Below are positions 22,901 through 34,720 of a stretch of DNA of 64,000 bases, piece by piece. Below the pieces are notes generated by a model that did not search any database, was not told the origin of the DNA, and worked only from the letters and a program-made list of their open reading frames with translations. The stretch's first letter is position 1. Each line of letters starts with the position of its first letter. Source of the DNA: Linanthus parryae (Eukaryota; Streptophyta; Magnoliopsida; Ericales; Polemoniaceae). The translations under genes were made by a program, and so were the position numbers. The stretch spans positions 136,457,927 to 136,521,926 of the forward strand of contig JALGPY010000002.1 in the NCBI GenBank assembly GCA_023055425.1, in the 5' to 3' direction.

Positions 22901-23881
22901 TACCTCCCCTTTAGCCAATCTTTTACTTCTCTTTAGATCCTGCATATTTCGACAAATATGAGATCCACATCCAGTATCTAATACCCATGATGTAGAGATA
23001 GTTAAATTGACATCTACAACAAAAATACCTGGTGGTGGTGGAATCACTATTCCAAGCCTCTTGTCCTCCAGATATTTTGGGACGTTCCTCCTCCAGTGTC
23101 CAGGTTGACTGCAGTAGTGACACTCACCCTTAGTCACGACCTTGGCAATGCTACCAACAGGCTTAAGGGCTTGTTCCTTGGTCTTGGCAACTGACTTGCC
23201 ATTGCCCTTGGAGGAAGAGGCAAACTTTTTGCCCTTTCTTTTATGCACCATCATAATGGCCTTGCCCTTACCCTTGTTGATGCTCTGTTCAGCCGTCCTC
23301 AACATGTTGAGCAAATCTGGCAGTGGTTTAACGATCTCGTTCATGTTATAGTTCATAATGAACTGTCCATAACTTTCAGGCAACGATTGCAACACGAGAT
23401 CGGTTGCCAACTCTTGGCCGACCGGGAACCCAAGCCGGGCGAGATTCTCCAAGTACCCGATCATTCGGAGTACATGGGGTCCCACCGGGTTCCCATTTGC
23501 CATATGACATTTGAACAGTGCCTTTGAGACCTCATACCTCTCTACCCTCGCCTGCTCTTGGAAGAGCTGCTTTAAATGTTCGATCATATCGACAGCATTC
23601 ATGTTCTCATGTTGCTTCTGAAGCTCAGAGGTCATGGTGCAAAGCATTAGGCAGGCCGCATCATTAGCGTCATCAACACGCTTTTGATACGCCTTTAAGG
23701 AAACAGGTGTCTGGTTCTCTGGACCTTCTGGAACATGCTCCTCTATTGCGTACAGTTTCTTCTCTTGCTTGAGAACAATTCTCAAGTTTCTGTACCAATC
23801 AAGAAAGTTGGTTCCAGAGAGGTTGTCCTTCTCAAGGACAGATCGTAGGGAATGTTGTGAACTCGATTAGTTGTTTGCCAT
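19931..23881 (-). pseudogene. Copia-A2 gag-pol polyprotein, four nonsense mutations
   Basis: One continuous frame of 1317 codons from 23881, with the same domains as A1: gag, zinc knuckle (the last Cys is replaced, reading CHYCSQPGHWRRNV), protease DTG, integrase, RT YVDD, RNase H, ending DAPDWL. Stops: TCA to TAA at the fifth codon, TTA to TAA at 22028-22030 in integrase (LP*SFWG), and CGA to TGA at 21065-21067 in RT (LH*SIYGLK). Counting the natural stop separately, I can place three internal stops with certainty; smaller defects may remain. There is no frameshift. Two extra codons relative to A1 occur in gag (MNAVDMIEH). It is too closely related to A1 to be an independent old copy. Confidence 0.9.
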
Positions 23882-25563
23882 TTGGAATTCTACAAAAGGA
23901 AAATACGCAAGTTTTAGTATTTGTGAATTTTTGACTATATTTAATAATGGCTAGTTTATTAAATATAGCTCCCACTATTTTTCTACGGATTAATAACCCT
24001 CAAGATATTAATGCGGAAAATATCATTATATTTTCTAGTGGGCCAAGATCCATCTTTTTCATCTCCTTATGAGCTTGCTTTGGCAAGTCACCCATAATTC
24101 GACTACTTCTTAGGTAGGAACAATTTCCAATTCATCCCATATGCAACTCTTGGTTCAATTGGGCAAATAACTCCATATTTATCCATCCATATGGATAATC
24201 CCAATTGATTGCCTCTAGGTTTCTTAATCAAATTAATAGCCTAGTTGTGTTCAACCTCTTATTTAAACAATTGCACATTACTAGCTTGTGCCATCGCATT
24301 CCATCATTATGAACCAAGTCGCCTGCTTTGGCACGCACGAACTTGATAAATCATGATGATAATGAGTGTTTAAATAACGAGAAGGCAAGAACACAATATT
24401 TAAATTTTGAGGGATTTTAAATTCAATTTTAATTGTTTATTTGATCAATATCAACTAATCTATCTATTTGAGTTTGGGCACAACTCCAAATAATAGATCC
24501 GGGTTGTCTAATTATCTTATTATCCTAATTGCATGCATCATCCATACACCAGCCACAAAATAATAAGACGATAAAGTAAACAACCACAAAAAAAAAAAAA
24601 ACGTGATGTGGATATGGCCTTTTCTAGACTAAGATAATTCCAAGCCAATGGAATTATCTATGAACCCTAAAAGCAAACACATCTCCATGCGTCTTGATCT
24701 TTTGGTCCATCCTTCATGGTCATGTGGAATGCTCCATGCTCCATCTTTTGTGGCTCCTTTTTGCGTTGGGCTTCTTTTCTTCAATCTTGGCTAACAATCT
24801 ATTTTATCTAGCACTAGCTAACTTATGTACTAAATAAAATAAATCTCACAAGTTGAGAAAAAAATGGCTCGCAGGCCATAAAACCCTAATTAAGTATTAC
24901 AATTAATTGATCAGCTCGCAAGCCGTAAACCAAACCACAAAATTAAACATCCACAACAAACCACATCCTAAGGCCAAATCCAATCACCATGCTAATTGCA
25001 CATAAACAATTAAAATCCAATTTTAACACGCTTGGTCAATTTTAATTGATTTTAGGATGTTCTAGGGTTAAAACGGTCCATTGGGCCCAACAAATCCAAT
25101 TGCCCGAGCCCAAAAAGTTAACCGCAAGGGCCTAGGGCCGGCCGGCCACTAGCCCACGCGGCTAAGCCGCGGGCTAGGGCTGCCCCGGCCCATAGGCCGG
25201 CTTTGCTTGGGTGGGCAGAAAGGAGGGGCGGTCCCCTAGGGGGGCCGAACCTCCTTTGGGAGTTGTTTCCAAAACAAATCCCTTGCTTGGTGCCCAAGTT
25301 TGGATGTTTCCTTGTTTGGGAAGAACTCCTTCTTCCCCAAGAATGCCCAAACCCTAGATCTAAGATCCTAAAATTTCTCAAACTCACTAATTCATGCATC
25401 CAATACAAACACTAGATCTTGTTATGATTGATTATTGACAAATTGCATCACATGCTTGATATGTCTTTTTTGAAGCGATAAATAACAATTTTAAGGTGTA
25501 AAACTATCAAAACGTAACACATAAACCACGTTTATGCTCTACAACATGTGGCTCTGATACCAC
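23882..25563 (-). other. Copia-A2 5' leader with primer site
   Basis: Homologous to the A1 leader. The primer site is at 25550-25562 (TGGTATCAGAGCC on the minus strand). Intron-like signals: GTGAGT at 25382-25387, TACTAAAAC at 23911-23919, and an acceptor at 23890. The inverted repeat is kept with one mismatch (24609-24621 with 24970-24982). A GC-rich hairpin lies at 25149-25177. The antisense ORF at 23947-24072 is open for 41 codons. No other coding sequence is seen. Confidence 0.7.
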
Positions 25564-26986
25564 TGTAGGGTTTTGATTCATGGATGCGCAACGGAAACAA
25601 TAATAAACCATTCAAAACCCTCCAAGGATCACAAGTCAAGAGACATAACGATGGTAAAGGAAGAAATCAACTAACACACCTTAGGGTTCTCCTTTGATGA
25701 CTTCAAACGCGAATTGTTTCACGTTCTCTATAGTTGATCCATGCCTAGAGTTGATTTAAAGATCTTCCAATCCTTGGTGCTAGCCCGGAAAGAGGAAGAG
25801 GAAGAAGAATCACGCAAAACGAGACCAAACCAAGGAGGTTCGGCCTCCTTGTGGCCGACGGGGACGGGCGGCGAGCAAGGGGGGGGGGGCCTCCTTCTTG
25901 CTTGCTTGCTCTCTCCTTTTTGTTCTCTCCCACTCAAGTTATGATCAATAAGGTCATAAGTGTGGGAAGGAAGAAGGACTCTCCTTTATATAGTCCAACA
26001 AATCCTTGCCAACTACCTAAAGGACTTATTCTAGTCCTACTAGAATTCAATTTAGTCCCTTCCTTGCAAATTAGTCCCTACTAAGTTTGCAAGGTATTGC
26101 AAAGTGATCCTTCTAAATAATTAATCCAATTAATTAATTCCCAAATCAAGTTAAACTCTATATAGCGTGTGACCCCATAGGTTCTATGTAGTTGGTAGCA
26201 ACAATTTGCTAATATGGAGCGGTTTCTAGCAAAACATCCATTCTAGCCAACTAATAGAATAGTCATCTTGACAACCTTTGTACAAATAATTGTCTCGTCC
26301 CTTTGTCTCTATATCCCGATTGGACACGAGACATACAAGTCACACTCGTATATCCAATCCACAGTTTCTCGATCCATGGGAATAGCCTTATTCGTGCAAA
26401 TAACATCAACATCCCATATTGATTTATTTGAGTCAAGCCAGACATTCTATAAGCACTATCCCTCGAGTGGCCTAGGATATTTGCTCCCGTTATGTGGGAG
26501 GGAAAAATTCTATCTACGTCCAATACGATCTCTAAGCTTGCTTCTTATTGTATCCAATACACGCCTTTATAACTACCCAGTTACGGTGTAGCGTTAAACG
26601 CTACCAAAATCACCATAATCCACAACTAGAATATCTAGTGACTTCAAGTCTAAGGATGACAATACCATTGCACCGCGAGAATCGCTTGTGACTCAACATA
26701 ATGTGTATGTAGCCTTCTCGGATATGGGTCAATCCAGTCCGTCATTACCCTTAATGCACACCTATGTGTTGGATCATGATATCTCTATATCAATCCAACG
26801 CCATACTAGTCTATAGATGATTGTCCCATTGATCATTATACTGGACTAGGGATATTTAAGATAAACAACACGATTATAAATCTAAGGACTTCATTATATT
26901 AAATATACAATATATAATAAATTAATTTTCTAGCCATATACAAATTCATACTAAACTAGATTGCCTCTAGGGCATCTATTCCAACA
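25564..26986 (-). repeat. 5' LTR of copia-A2 (subtype beta)
   Basis: TG...CA termini next to the primer site. Closest to 8838-10262. A TATA-like box lies at 25986-25992. A G10 run lies near 25881-25890. Confidence 0.9.
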
Positions 26987-28068
26987 GCAGGCACATAAAA
27001 GCAATTGTCTAATTCTAAAATACATCCAGAAGGCAAAGATAGCTCATAAAATCCTACAGCTAATGCAGCAACTCTTGCTCCATTCCCGAAGCGCAAATCT
27101 ATCTCCCGTTTACTTAATCTTCTACTTCTTTTCAAATCCTGCACGCTACGAGAAATGTGAGAACAACATCCGGTATCCAATACCCAAGATGAAGAAATAG
27201 AACGATTAACGTCTATAACATAAATACCTGGTGGTGGTGGTAGAATCACTATTCCAAGCTTCTTATCCTCCAGATATTTAGGGCAATTCCTCCTCCAGTG
27301 ACCTGGCTGGTTGCATTAGTGACATTCACCCTGAGCCACGCCTCCACTAGGCTTTAGGGCTTCCTTAGATTTCGCAACTTTCTTGCGCTTTCCTTTGGAA
27401 GTAGAGGCAACTGATTTTCCCTTCTTCCTATGCACCATCATTATGGCCTATCCCTTGCCTTTGTTAATGGTCTGTTTCGCTGTCTTTAGAATATTCAATA
27501 AGTCAGGCATAGTTTTACTGATCTTGTTCATATTGTAGTTCATCATGAACTGATTATAACTGTCAGGAAACGATTGCAATACAAGATCAGTAGCCAAATA
27601 TTGGCCAAGTGGGAATCCCAGTATCTCAAGGTTCTCAATGTACACGATCCTTCGGAGTACGTGAGGTCCTACTGGATTCCCCTCTACAAGACTACTCTTG
27701 AATAATGCTTTAGACACCTCATAGCGCTCATGCCTAGCCTGTTATTGAAACAATTGTTTCAAGTGTATTATCATATCATAGGCTTCCATATTCTCATGCT
27801 GCTTCTGAAGCTCATGAGTCATGGTACAAAGCATGACGCAAGTCACGTCATTAGAATCATCAATATGTTTCTGACGTGCCCTCACTTCCGCTAGAAGAGA
27901 ATCATCTTGTGGTGGTTCTGGAATTGGAGTGTCCAATATGTACAACTTCTTTTCTTGCTTAAGGACAATCCTTAAGTTTCTGTACCAGTCCAGGACATTC
28001 GTTCCAGACAGTTTATCCTTCTCAAGGACAAATCAAAGGGATGAAGTCGATGCGTTGTTGTTTTCCAT
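26987..28068 (-). pseudogene. Copia-B gag and protease start
   Basis: Starts at 28068 (MENNNASTSS). Recognisable gag: LSGTNVLDWYRNLRIVLKQ, DDSNDVTCVMLCTMTHEL, RYEVSKALFKSSLVEGNPV and MMNYNMNKISKTMPDLLN. The zinc knuckle has lost its first Cys to a stop (CH*CNQPGHWRRNC). The protease has lost its motif partly (DTGCCSHIS). Stops are seen after TSSL, after LKQLFQ and after NKGKG. It ends within the region FYVPA where the A2 LTR begins. Confidence 0.8.
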
Positions 28069-28133
28069 TTCGAATTCTACAAAACGAGAAATGTGCAATT
28101 TTAGTATTTTGAACAATTTAACTATATTCAACA

Positions 28134-28340
28134 ATGGCTAGATCATCAAATATAGCTCCCATTATTTTTCTCGGATTAATAGCCCTCGCCATTAATGCGG
28201 AAAATATCATTATATTTTCTAGTAGGTCCAAGATCCCTTTTTCACTTCTTCTTGAGCTTGCTTTGGCAAGTAACCCAAGAATCGGTTATTTAGGTAGGAA
28301 CCATTCCAATTGCATCCCATTCAACTGTTGGTCCAATTAG
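28134..28340 (+). other. Conserved antisense leader ORF, 68 aa, in copia-B
   Basis: Starts 65 nt from the gag ATG on the opposite strand. It begins MARSSNIAPIIFLGLIALA, then INAENIIIFSS, and shows LELALA and YLGRNHSNCIP. The N-terminus looks like a signal peptide. It is the homologue of the ORFs at 7223 and 58386, without their small indels. Whether it is expressed is unknown. Confidence 0.3.
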
Positions 28341-28559
28341 GTGAATAACTCTTTATTCTTTATCCCATAGATAACACCTAATTGTCATGCCTCTAGGCTC
28401 ATCAATCCAATTGAATCTTGCCCGGTTGCGTCCAACCTCTTGATTCAACATAAACACATTACTATCTTGTGTCGTCCGTAACACACCATGGTAAATTAAA
28501 ATCGCCTTGCTTTGGAAATCCCGAATTTTAATGAACCCTGATCATGAAGGGTGTTTTGG

Positions 28560-29104
28560 TAGGGTTGTAAATGAACCAAGCCGTTCGCGAGTTCGGCTCG
28601 CCAAAAGCTCGTTCCTATTCGGTTCGAAAAAATAAACAAACAAACCCAAACATAAGATTTTATTCGATTAATAAACAAACAAACACAAGCTTTGGCTCGG
28701 TTGTTCGTTTTGTTCGTGAACAATTGTTATTTGCATATTTTATATGTATTTTTACAAGTACAAGTTGATTCTTCAAAATTCGTAGGTAAATTTACATTAT
28801 TATTTTTTTGTTTTGTTGTGTTTTATGATAATTTTAGGGTATATTCGAAAGAGATCATTGAGAAAAAAAATCGTAAAACATAAAGATTAAAATATATGTA
28901 ATATTGACACATAATAAATTAAAATTTCCTTAATTGTGGGCTCGATTGCAAGCTCGTGCTCGAACTGAGTTCGAATGAAATTTAAACAAACAAACTCAAA
29001 CAGCCTAAAAAATTGTTCGGCTCGAGTTCGTGTTCGTTCTAATTTTAAACAAACCAAACCCAAACAGCCGATATTTGGTTAGGCTCGGTTCGTATACAGC
29101 CCTA
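28560..29104. mobile_element. Non-autonomous hAT-type MITE, 545 bp
   Basis: Flanked by a perfect 8-bp direct repeat tgttttgg (28552-28559 and 29105-29112), the duplication length of hAT transposons. The ends are inverted: tagggttgtaaatgaacc on the left, and on the right, read in reverse complement, tagggctgtatacgaacc. It is rich in cgagctcg-type and aaacaaac motifs, common in plant hAT MITEs. There is no transposase. The leader reads continuously across the empty site in the other copia copies. Confidence 0.85.
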
Positions 29105-30272
29105 TGTTTTGGCAAGTGAAGGCAAAACGCAATATTTCATTGAGGGATTTTTCTTTCGTAATTTGTTTGGTTGATCTCATCAACATGGTCTACTTATTTG
29201 GATTGGGCAATCCACAATAAAATACCAACGTTGTTTATTATTATCTTGTTATTGTTTTCGCTAGTATCGCCATACAAACAAAATTAAATAACAAGACATA
29301 AATAATAAACATCCACAAAATAAAAATAAAGTGGCATGGATATGGCCCCTAGACTAATGATATTATCAAGCCAATGATAATATCCAATTTCCCTAAAGTG
29401 ACGAGCTCATCTCCATGTGCTCCACCATAGCCGCGCGCCTAGGGGACGTCTTCTTTGTCTTTTGGCTCCTTTGGTTCTCCGGTCTTCTTCTCCATGGTAT
29501 TGGATATCATATAAATATTTCTAATTCTAGACTAACATCTAGAATAAATAAATAACAAAAGGCTAACATGTCGAGGAGAAAAAGACGACTCGCGGGCCGT
29601 AAAACCTAATTAATTATTACATTAATTTGATCAGCTCGCATGCCGTAAACCAAACCACAAAGCAATAAACATCCACAATCTTAGGCCATATCCATCCACC
29701 ATGCAACAAAGCACATAATACAGTTAAAACCAATTTTTAACGCTCTTGTTTAATTTTAATTAAATTGGGTAATTAGGGTTACAACGGTCCAAGGAGATCA
29801 AGCCAACAAGGGTCTGAACCCCTCGGAGGACCGCCGCACGCCACTAGGCCTGGCCCAAGGCCAGCCGCCCCTTTAGTGACCCGCGGCCCTTGCTTGGCGT
29901 GCAAGGAGGGGGCGGATGGATAGGTTTTCGGCCCTAGCCTCCTTCCCTCTTCCTTGTTGCCCAAGCAAGATTGTTTCCTTTATGGAATTGCTTCCAGAAA
30001 TTTGTTTCCATAATTGAAAACCCCTTTTCAACTATGTGCCCATGAACCATAATTTTCCAAGAACCCAATTATTCACATCCTATGTGATTAAACTCACCAA
30101 TTCCAACATCCAATGTTGAATCACTTCTTGTTTATATTGAATCAAATTCAATTTGCATCTAATATGCCAATTATTTTCAGTTTTTGCGTAATAAACAATA
30201 ATACGGCGTATAATTTGAAATCGTAACACATAAAATCATGTTATGCTCTACGAACTGTGGCTCTGATACCAC

Positions 30273-31698
30273 TGTTAGGTTTTGCCGTAGGTAACGCAGC
30301 GGAATAACAAAAATTAATCCTTCTTCAAAGCCCACCACGGATCGTCAGGAGGAGACATCATAACATGATAGAGGACATAGTATTGTGTACCTTTTGATTT
30401 GTGAGATCACACGAAGAATGATGTCATCGTCTCTACATTTGATTCACGTCTAGAGGTGAGATCTAGATTCTTCCTTCTCGCAAGTGCTAGCTTGAACCGG
30501 AGGAAGAGGGAAGAAGAATCAATGCAACAAGGACAAGAGGAGGGTTCGGCCTCCTCTTTGTGCCGACGGGAAGGGGCGGACGGCCTAGGGTCGTGCGCCT
30601 CTAGGTTTTCATGCTGTCTCTCTTTTGCTCTCTCCCACTCTCTTTGTTATGTGTAATAACATTAAGTGGGAAGGAAGCTAGAGCCTCCTTTATATACTCC
30701 AACAACTCCTTGCAGTTTCCATAAAGGTGTTTCCAAATTCTACATAAACTAGAATTAGTCCCTTCCTTGCAAATTAGTCCTACTAAGTTTGCAAGGTGTT
30801 GCACAATGATCCTTCTATTAATTATTTAATATTAATTAATCCCAAATCTAGCTCTACTCTATTTTACGTGTGACCCCATATGTTTCTATCTAGTTGGTAG
30901 TAACTTTTACTAACATGGAGCGGTGTCTAGCAACACATCCATGCAACCCAAATAATAGAAATACTCAGTGATCCCGACAAACCTCTTGTGCCCAATATCT
31001 TGTATTGCACTTTCCCTTTGTCTCCATATCCGGATTGGACACGAGACATAAATAGTCACACTCGTATATCCAATCCATAGTTCCTCGACCCATGGAGTAT
31101 GCTTATGCGAGCAGATAATATCAATATCTCCATATTGATTTATCTCAGTCTGGCCAGACATTCAATAAGCCTCATTCGTCGCGTGGCAGTGGATATTTAC
31201 TCCCATTATGTGGGAGGGACGAATCCTATCTACATCACTAGGATCTCTAAGCTTGCTTCCTATCATTCCCGATAGCTATCTTTATGAATACCCAGTTACG
31301 GTGTAAAGTTTAATAACATCAAAGCCTAATATTCCACAACTAGAGTATCTAGTGAGTTCAAGTCTAAGGATTGCAATTATATTAGCACTACGAGAAGCGA
31401 TTGTGACTTGACATAATCTAATGTATCCTTCTCGTTGTGGGTCAATCCAGTATGCCATTACTCCTAATGCATACCCATGTGTTAGACTTGATATCTCCAT
31501 ATCAATCTACCCACATAATAGTCTACATTTGATCATCCTATTAATCAATATAGTGGACTAGGGATATATAAGATAAACAACACATTGTATCTAAGGACTA
31601 CATTATATTAAATATCACAATATATAATAAATGAATATTCTAGCCAAAAAAATGTTCATAATAAATATACGATTTCCTCTAGGGCATCTATTTCAACA
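30273..31698 (-). repeat. 5' LTR of copia-B
   Basis: Plus-strand ends are tgttaggttttg and ctatttcaaca, with TG...CA termini. A TATA-like box is at 30690-30696. It is related to but distinct from the copia-A LTRs. Right flank is gtttt. Confidence 0.85.
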
Positions 31699-31734
31699 GT
31701 TTTTCCGTTGCGTAATCCATTACAAAACTTTACA
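31699..31734 (+). repeat. Last 36 bp of a copia C-type LTR
   Basis: gcgtaatccattacaaaact and the end tttaca match the end of the LTR at 55457-56866 (gcgtaatccgttacaaaacc, end cgtaca). It is a leftover of an LTR in plus orientation, between copia-B and Athila. Confidence 0.6.
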
Positions 31735-31940
31735 GCATTATCCATGCTGATTTTGTTATTTTGTAGATGCTTGTGGGAGATGTTCCAATCATTCTAGGTA
31801 GGCCCTTTCTGGCTACCGTTCGGACTCTCATTGATGTGGATAATGGTGAGTTGATCATGGGGATAAACGATGCGTTGGAATCTTTAATGGTTTCCAAGAG
31901 GACTCCACATCAGTCCAAGGAGAAGAAGACATAGATGTTA
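31735..31940 (+). pseudogene. Athila-like protease, C-terminal end
   Basis: Reads ADFVIL, a stop, then DVPIILGRPFLATVRTLIDV and DNGELIMGINDALE. This is the region that normally follows the LQLAD part found at 18480, so it is the other half of the same element, separated by the copia A2/B block. An in-frame TAG lies just before MLVGD. Soon after KKT it ends at a stop. No RT, RNase H or integrase follows. Confidence 0.8.
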
Positions 31941-33357
31941 GAGGTCGTGCTGTCAGTGCACGAGAATTCAGGGGTGGTTAGTCTTGATCCATCAGATTGA
32001 AAAGCCGAAGTTCACAAGGTTGTGTTGAGGATCCAGCAGAGGAAGCTGGATGAGAAGGCACGTAGTGCCAAGCCACCTTTCTAGAGGTATGAGGTAATTG
32101 GGCCGGACTGTCGACCTTAAATTACAAGCATTGATTGGGAGGCAACCCAATTTAGGAGTAGGAATTAGCTGTTTTTCTTGTTTAATGTCAATACATGTAT
32201 TGTAAGGGGTGAGAGGGAGTGGTTTTAATATTTTTAATGAGTGTACAGGACAAAGTTTCGCTCCTGATTCCCCTTCTTAATGCACGTGCACAGGGTTGCA
32301 TGCAAAATGAGAAACAACTAGCTAATGTAAAAAAATAGGGGGCAATACAAAGAACTTACTCGAGGTATAGGGGTAACAAATTATGTTCGATGATCATGTC
32401 AGTGAGTTGTCCCATCACGTTTACATGCATCGGAATCCGAAGCGGAAGTTGCAGTTCACGAGGCCCAAGTGGCGGGATATGTGCACACATGAGATAAAAC
32501 GATAAGATATTGGAAATTCCCTGGGTTTTGGGAATTTGCCAACTAAAATTTATTGCCCACACTTAACGAAGTCTATCGGTGCAAGAATAAAGGAAACTGA
32601 TGCAAAACGAAGAAATTGAGGCAAAAAGAGCACAACTGCCCAGACCATTTCGTACGAAATGGTCCAACGCTTAGAAAGTTCGAGAACCATTTAGTGCGAA
32701 ATCAGAGGAAGGTCTGTTTTGGTTTGCCGAAATCATTTCGCACGAAATAGGACCATTTTGCGCGAAAAGAGTTCATTCGGTGGAGATCTTACCCAAGCCT
32801 CTCATTCAGATCAAACACACCCTCTTTCATCTTCTTCCTCTCAAACTCTCAAGAACACAAACCCCTTGTTCCTCAAAAACTCATCCGAATCAAGAAATTT
32901 TTGGGGGGTTTTCCTCCTTGAAAGATCGCCTACAACATTAAAGCTTGAATTTTAGGGAAATAGATTCTCATTTGAGTGTGGGAGAGGATTGAAGAAGAAG
33001 AAGCTTCAATCACCAATTATAATATTCGTGCAACTGAAGTGGGAATCAGCCAAAGCTCAAGAACAGAAGATCGACGGTGACAACGAGGAGCACGAGGTAG
33101 TGTACTCGCTTCATCTTGCTCACTTATTCGGAATATTAGTCGACCAATTCGGTCCATTCATTCCTAATTTTTGTGAAACTGGTCCCGTAAGAACGGTACC
33201 CTGGGACCGTAGGTACCTTTTCTTTTTCTCGCTTTAATTCTTTCTTAGACACTTTCAGGGGTTTTAGTTATTGAAAATTTTTACTTGTGAAGTGTATCTC
33301 GTGAAGGCCACAAGTTCACTCTAGCCCTCACGTGCACTTGCATTCTTACTTTTGACC
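31941..33357 (+). other. Athila-like internal noncoding region with palindromes
   Basis: No pol-like coding is seen. It holds gattgggaggcaacccaa near 32130, and a cluster of palindromic motifs of the form catttcgNacgaaatg at 32643-32775, including a perfect 22-nt palindrome at 32643-32664. From about 32800 the sequence is TC-rich, like a leader, and precedes the ORF at 33358. Confidence 0.5.
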
Positions 33358-34720
33358 ATGTCTACTTCGGGTGGTGCGAAGACGAGGATGGTTTTGGTTG
33401 TTGATGATAACCCCATTTTTAATCCTGAGGAGGATGTAATGATGAGTGATGAGGATGTGGGAGATGGTTCTGATAACCGTTGTCAGGTACCTCCGTCTCC
33501 AGTTCGCTACTAGTTGATGCTGTCTGCAGTACCAAATTATGCAGCTTCAGTTTCGCGAGTGCTAGTGCCCATCGGGACTTTTACTCGAATTCATTCCTGA
33601 AGAGGAAAGGGAAACCTGAGAACCCCTTCCCGGAAAGAAAAAATATGCCCCAAGCGCTCAATGATAAATTCAAGAATGAGAGGCTAGATAAATGGTTTAA
33701 ACTTTGCAAGAAGTCTAGCTCAGATATTGCAAGAGAGATCTTTGTGAATGCTCGATATTATGATAAGGGTGAGAGTAAGGATCAGAGGCATATCTTTTTC
33801 CTTGGGTCCTACATAGTGCTCACGCCAAGGACTATTGCAGCAGCGATGAACTTCAAGCCTTTGAAGGAGGGTTGTGTCTAGAATGATACCAATCGGCGAC
33901 TAGAAATTGTTGAGGTCGATAGTACTTTTTTGTTTTCAGGGGGTAGTTGGTGCAGGTTGGGAGGAGATTCCTACTCTACCTTAGTGGATGGTCTCGAGGA
34001 AGGTTGTGCTTCTACGTGCGAGGTGGATTTGTGTGCTTCTTGAGAACTGGGTTTTTGTTTTTACGCCTCAGCCTAAGTACTCCTTCTATATATTTATCAT
34101 CGAGCGCACGGGTTGCTATGACCGAAGAGCTCCCGGGCACACTTGCCTTCTCCTCAAGCTAGCGAAAGATGCTTGCGTTAAATTGGATGGTGTAGAGATG
34201 GATTTGAAGAAGGAGGAGATCGAAAGTGGGAGAGACTGTCTGACCCCCTGAAAGAACCAAAACCTATAGTACCCCCAAAGCCCAAGAAGGGCGAGGCTAG
34301 TATCTCGGGCTCCAATGTAGAGTCCCAACTTTCCACGATCATGCATACGCTAGAGAAACAGAGACTACAGGCATATGTTGATAGAGCTAGGTCTCGGAGA
34401 TAGTTTGAGCATGTCCGGAGTAGTGTGCGCCTGATTGGTCGTGGCTTAGAGCAGTTGAGCTTTGAGAGCGCCGAGCATGGAGGTTCAATTCAGGACTTCG
34501 CCAAGGCGGATAATGTCAATTTGGAGCACCCGCACACATTTGATGGAAGTTTCTTCTATTAGTCTGATGTGTACCCCGACTCAAGTCCGGATGTGCAGGT
34601 CATCCCTGACGAGGAGACTGATTCAGACTAGACCCACCGACCCTACGCTTAGGCAGCCGAGTCCTCTTGATTTATCTCTATCTTCGTTGAGGAAAACAAA
34701 GCGCTTAAGTGTGGGGGAGT
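33358..34720 (+). pseudogene. Athila env-like ORF remnant
   Basis: Begins MSTSGGAKTRMVLVVDD with an acidic stretch (FNPEEDVMMSDEDVGDGSD), stops at about 33510, and continues in another frame: ERKNMPQALNDKFKNERLDK, SSSDIAREIFVNARYYDKG, TPRTIAAAMNFKPL. A further frame has KYSFYIFIIERTGCYD. The pattern of a strand followed by TPRTIAAAMNF resembles the N-terminal domain of the extra ORF seen 3' of pol in Athila-type elements, where an env-like role has been proposed. No transmembrane segment is obvious, and identification rests on position and weak resemblance. At least three frame breaks are present. Confidence 0.5.

Larger units (their letters stand above)
18490..26986 (-). mobile_element. Ty1/copia element A2, nearly complete
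   Basis: Same layout as A1: LTR 25564-26986, primer site, leader, gag-pol, polypurine tract, LTR 18490-19916. The internal region is nearly the same as A1. As in A1, the two LTRs are of different subtypes (alpha left, beta right) and the flanking 5-mers differ (ggata at 18485-18489, gcagg at 26987-26991). The left flank is Athila protease and the right flank is copia-B gag. Confidence 0.85.
28069..30272 (-). other. Copia-B 5' leader
   Basis: 2.2 kb, longer than in A1 and A2 because a MITE has inserted (28560-29104). The primer site is at 30259-30271. Intron-like signals: GTGAGT at 30092-30097, TACTAAAAT at 28098-28106, and an acceptor at 28077. The 11-bp inverted repeat is at 29337-29347 and 29684-29694. 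The remainder is noncoding. Confidence 0.65.
26987..31698 (-). mobile_element. Copia-B, truncated relative of copia-A
   Basis: 5' LTR 30273-31698, primer site, leader and most of gag, on the minus strand. It is cut at 26986 by the A2 LTR, and its pol and 3' LTR are not found on the far side of A2. It is clearly diverged from A1 and A2 in gag and LTR, with the same general plan. Confidence 0.8.

Noticed and set aside
26987..31698. Copia-A2 inserted cleanly into copia-B
   Set aside because: B gag is cut at 26986, but the rest of B is not on the far side of A2 (Athila is), so a simple nested insertion does not fit.
33358..34720. A host gene
   Set aside because: Frame-broken, flanked by Athila protease and a polypurine tract/LTR, and in the position of the Athila extra ORF.
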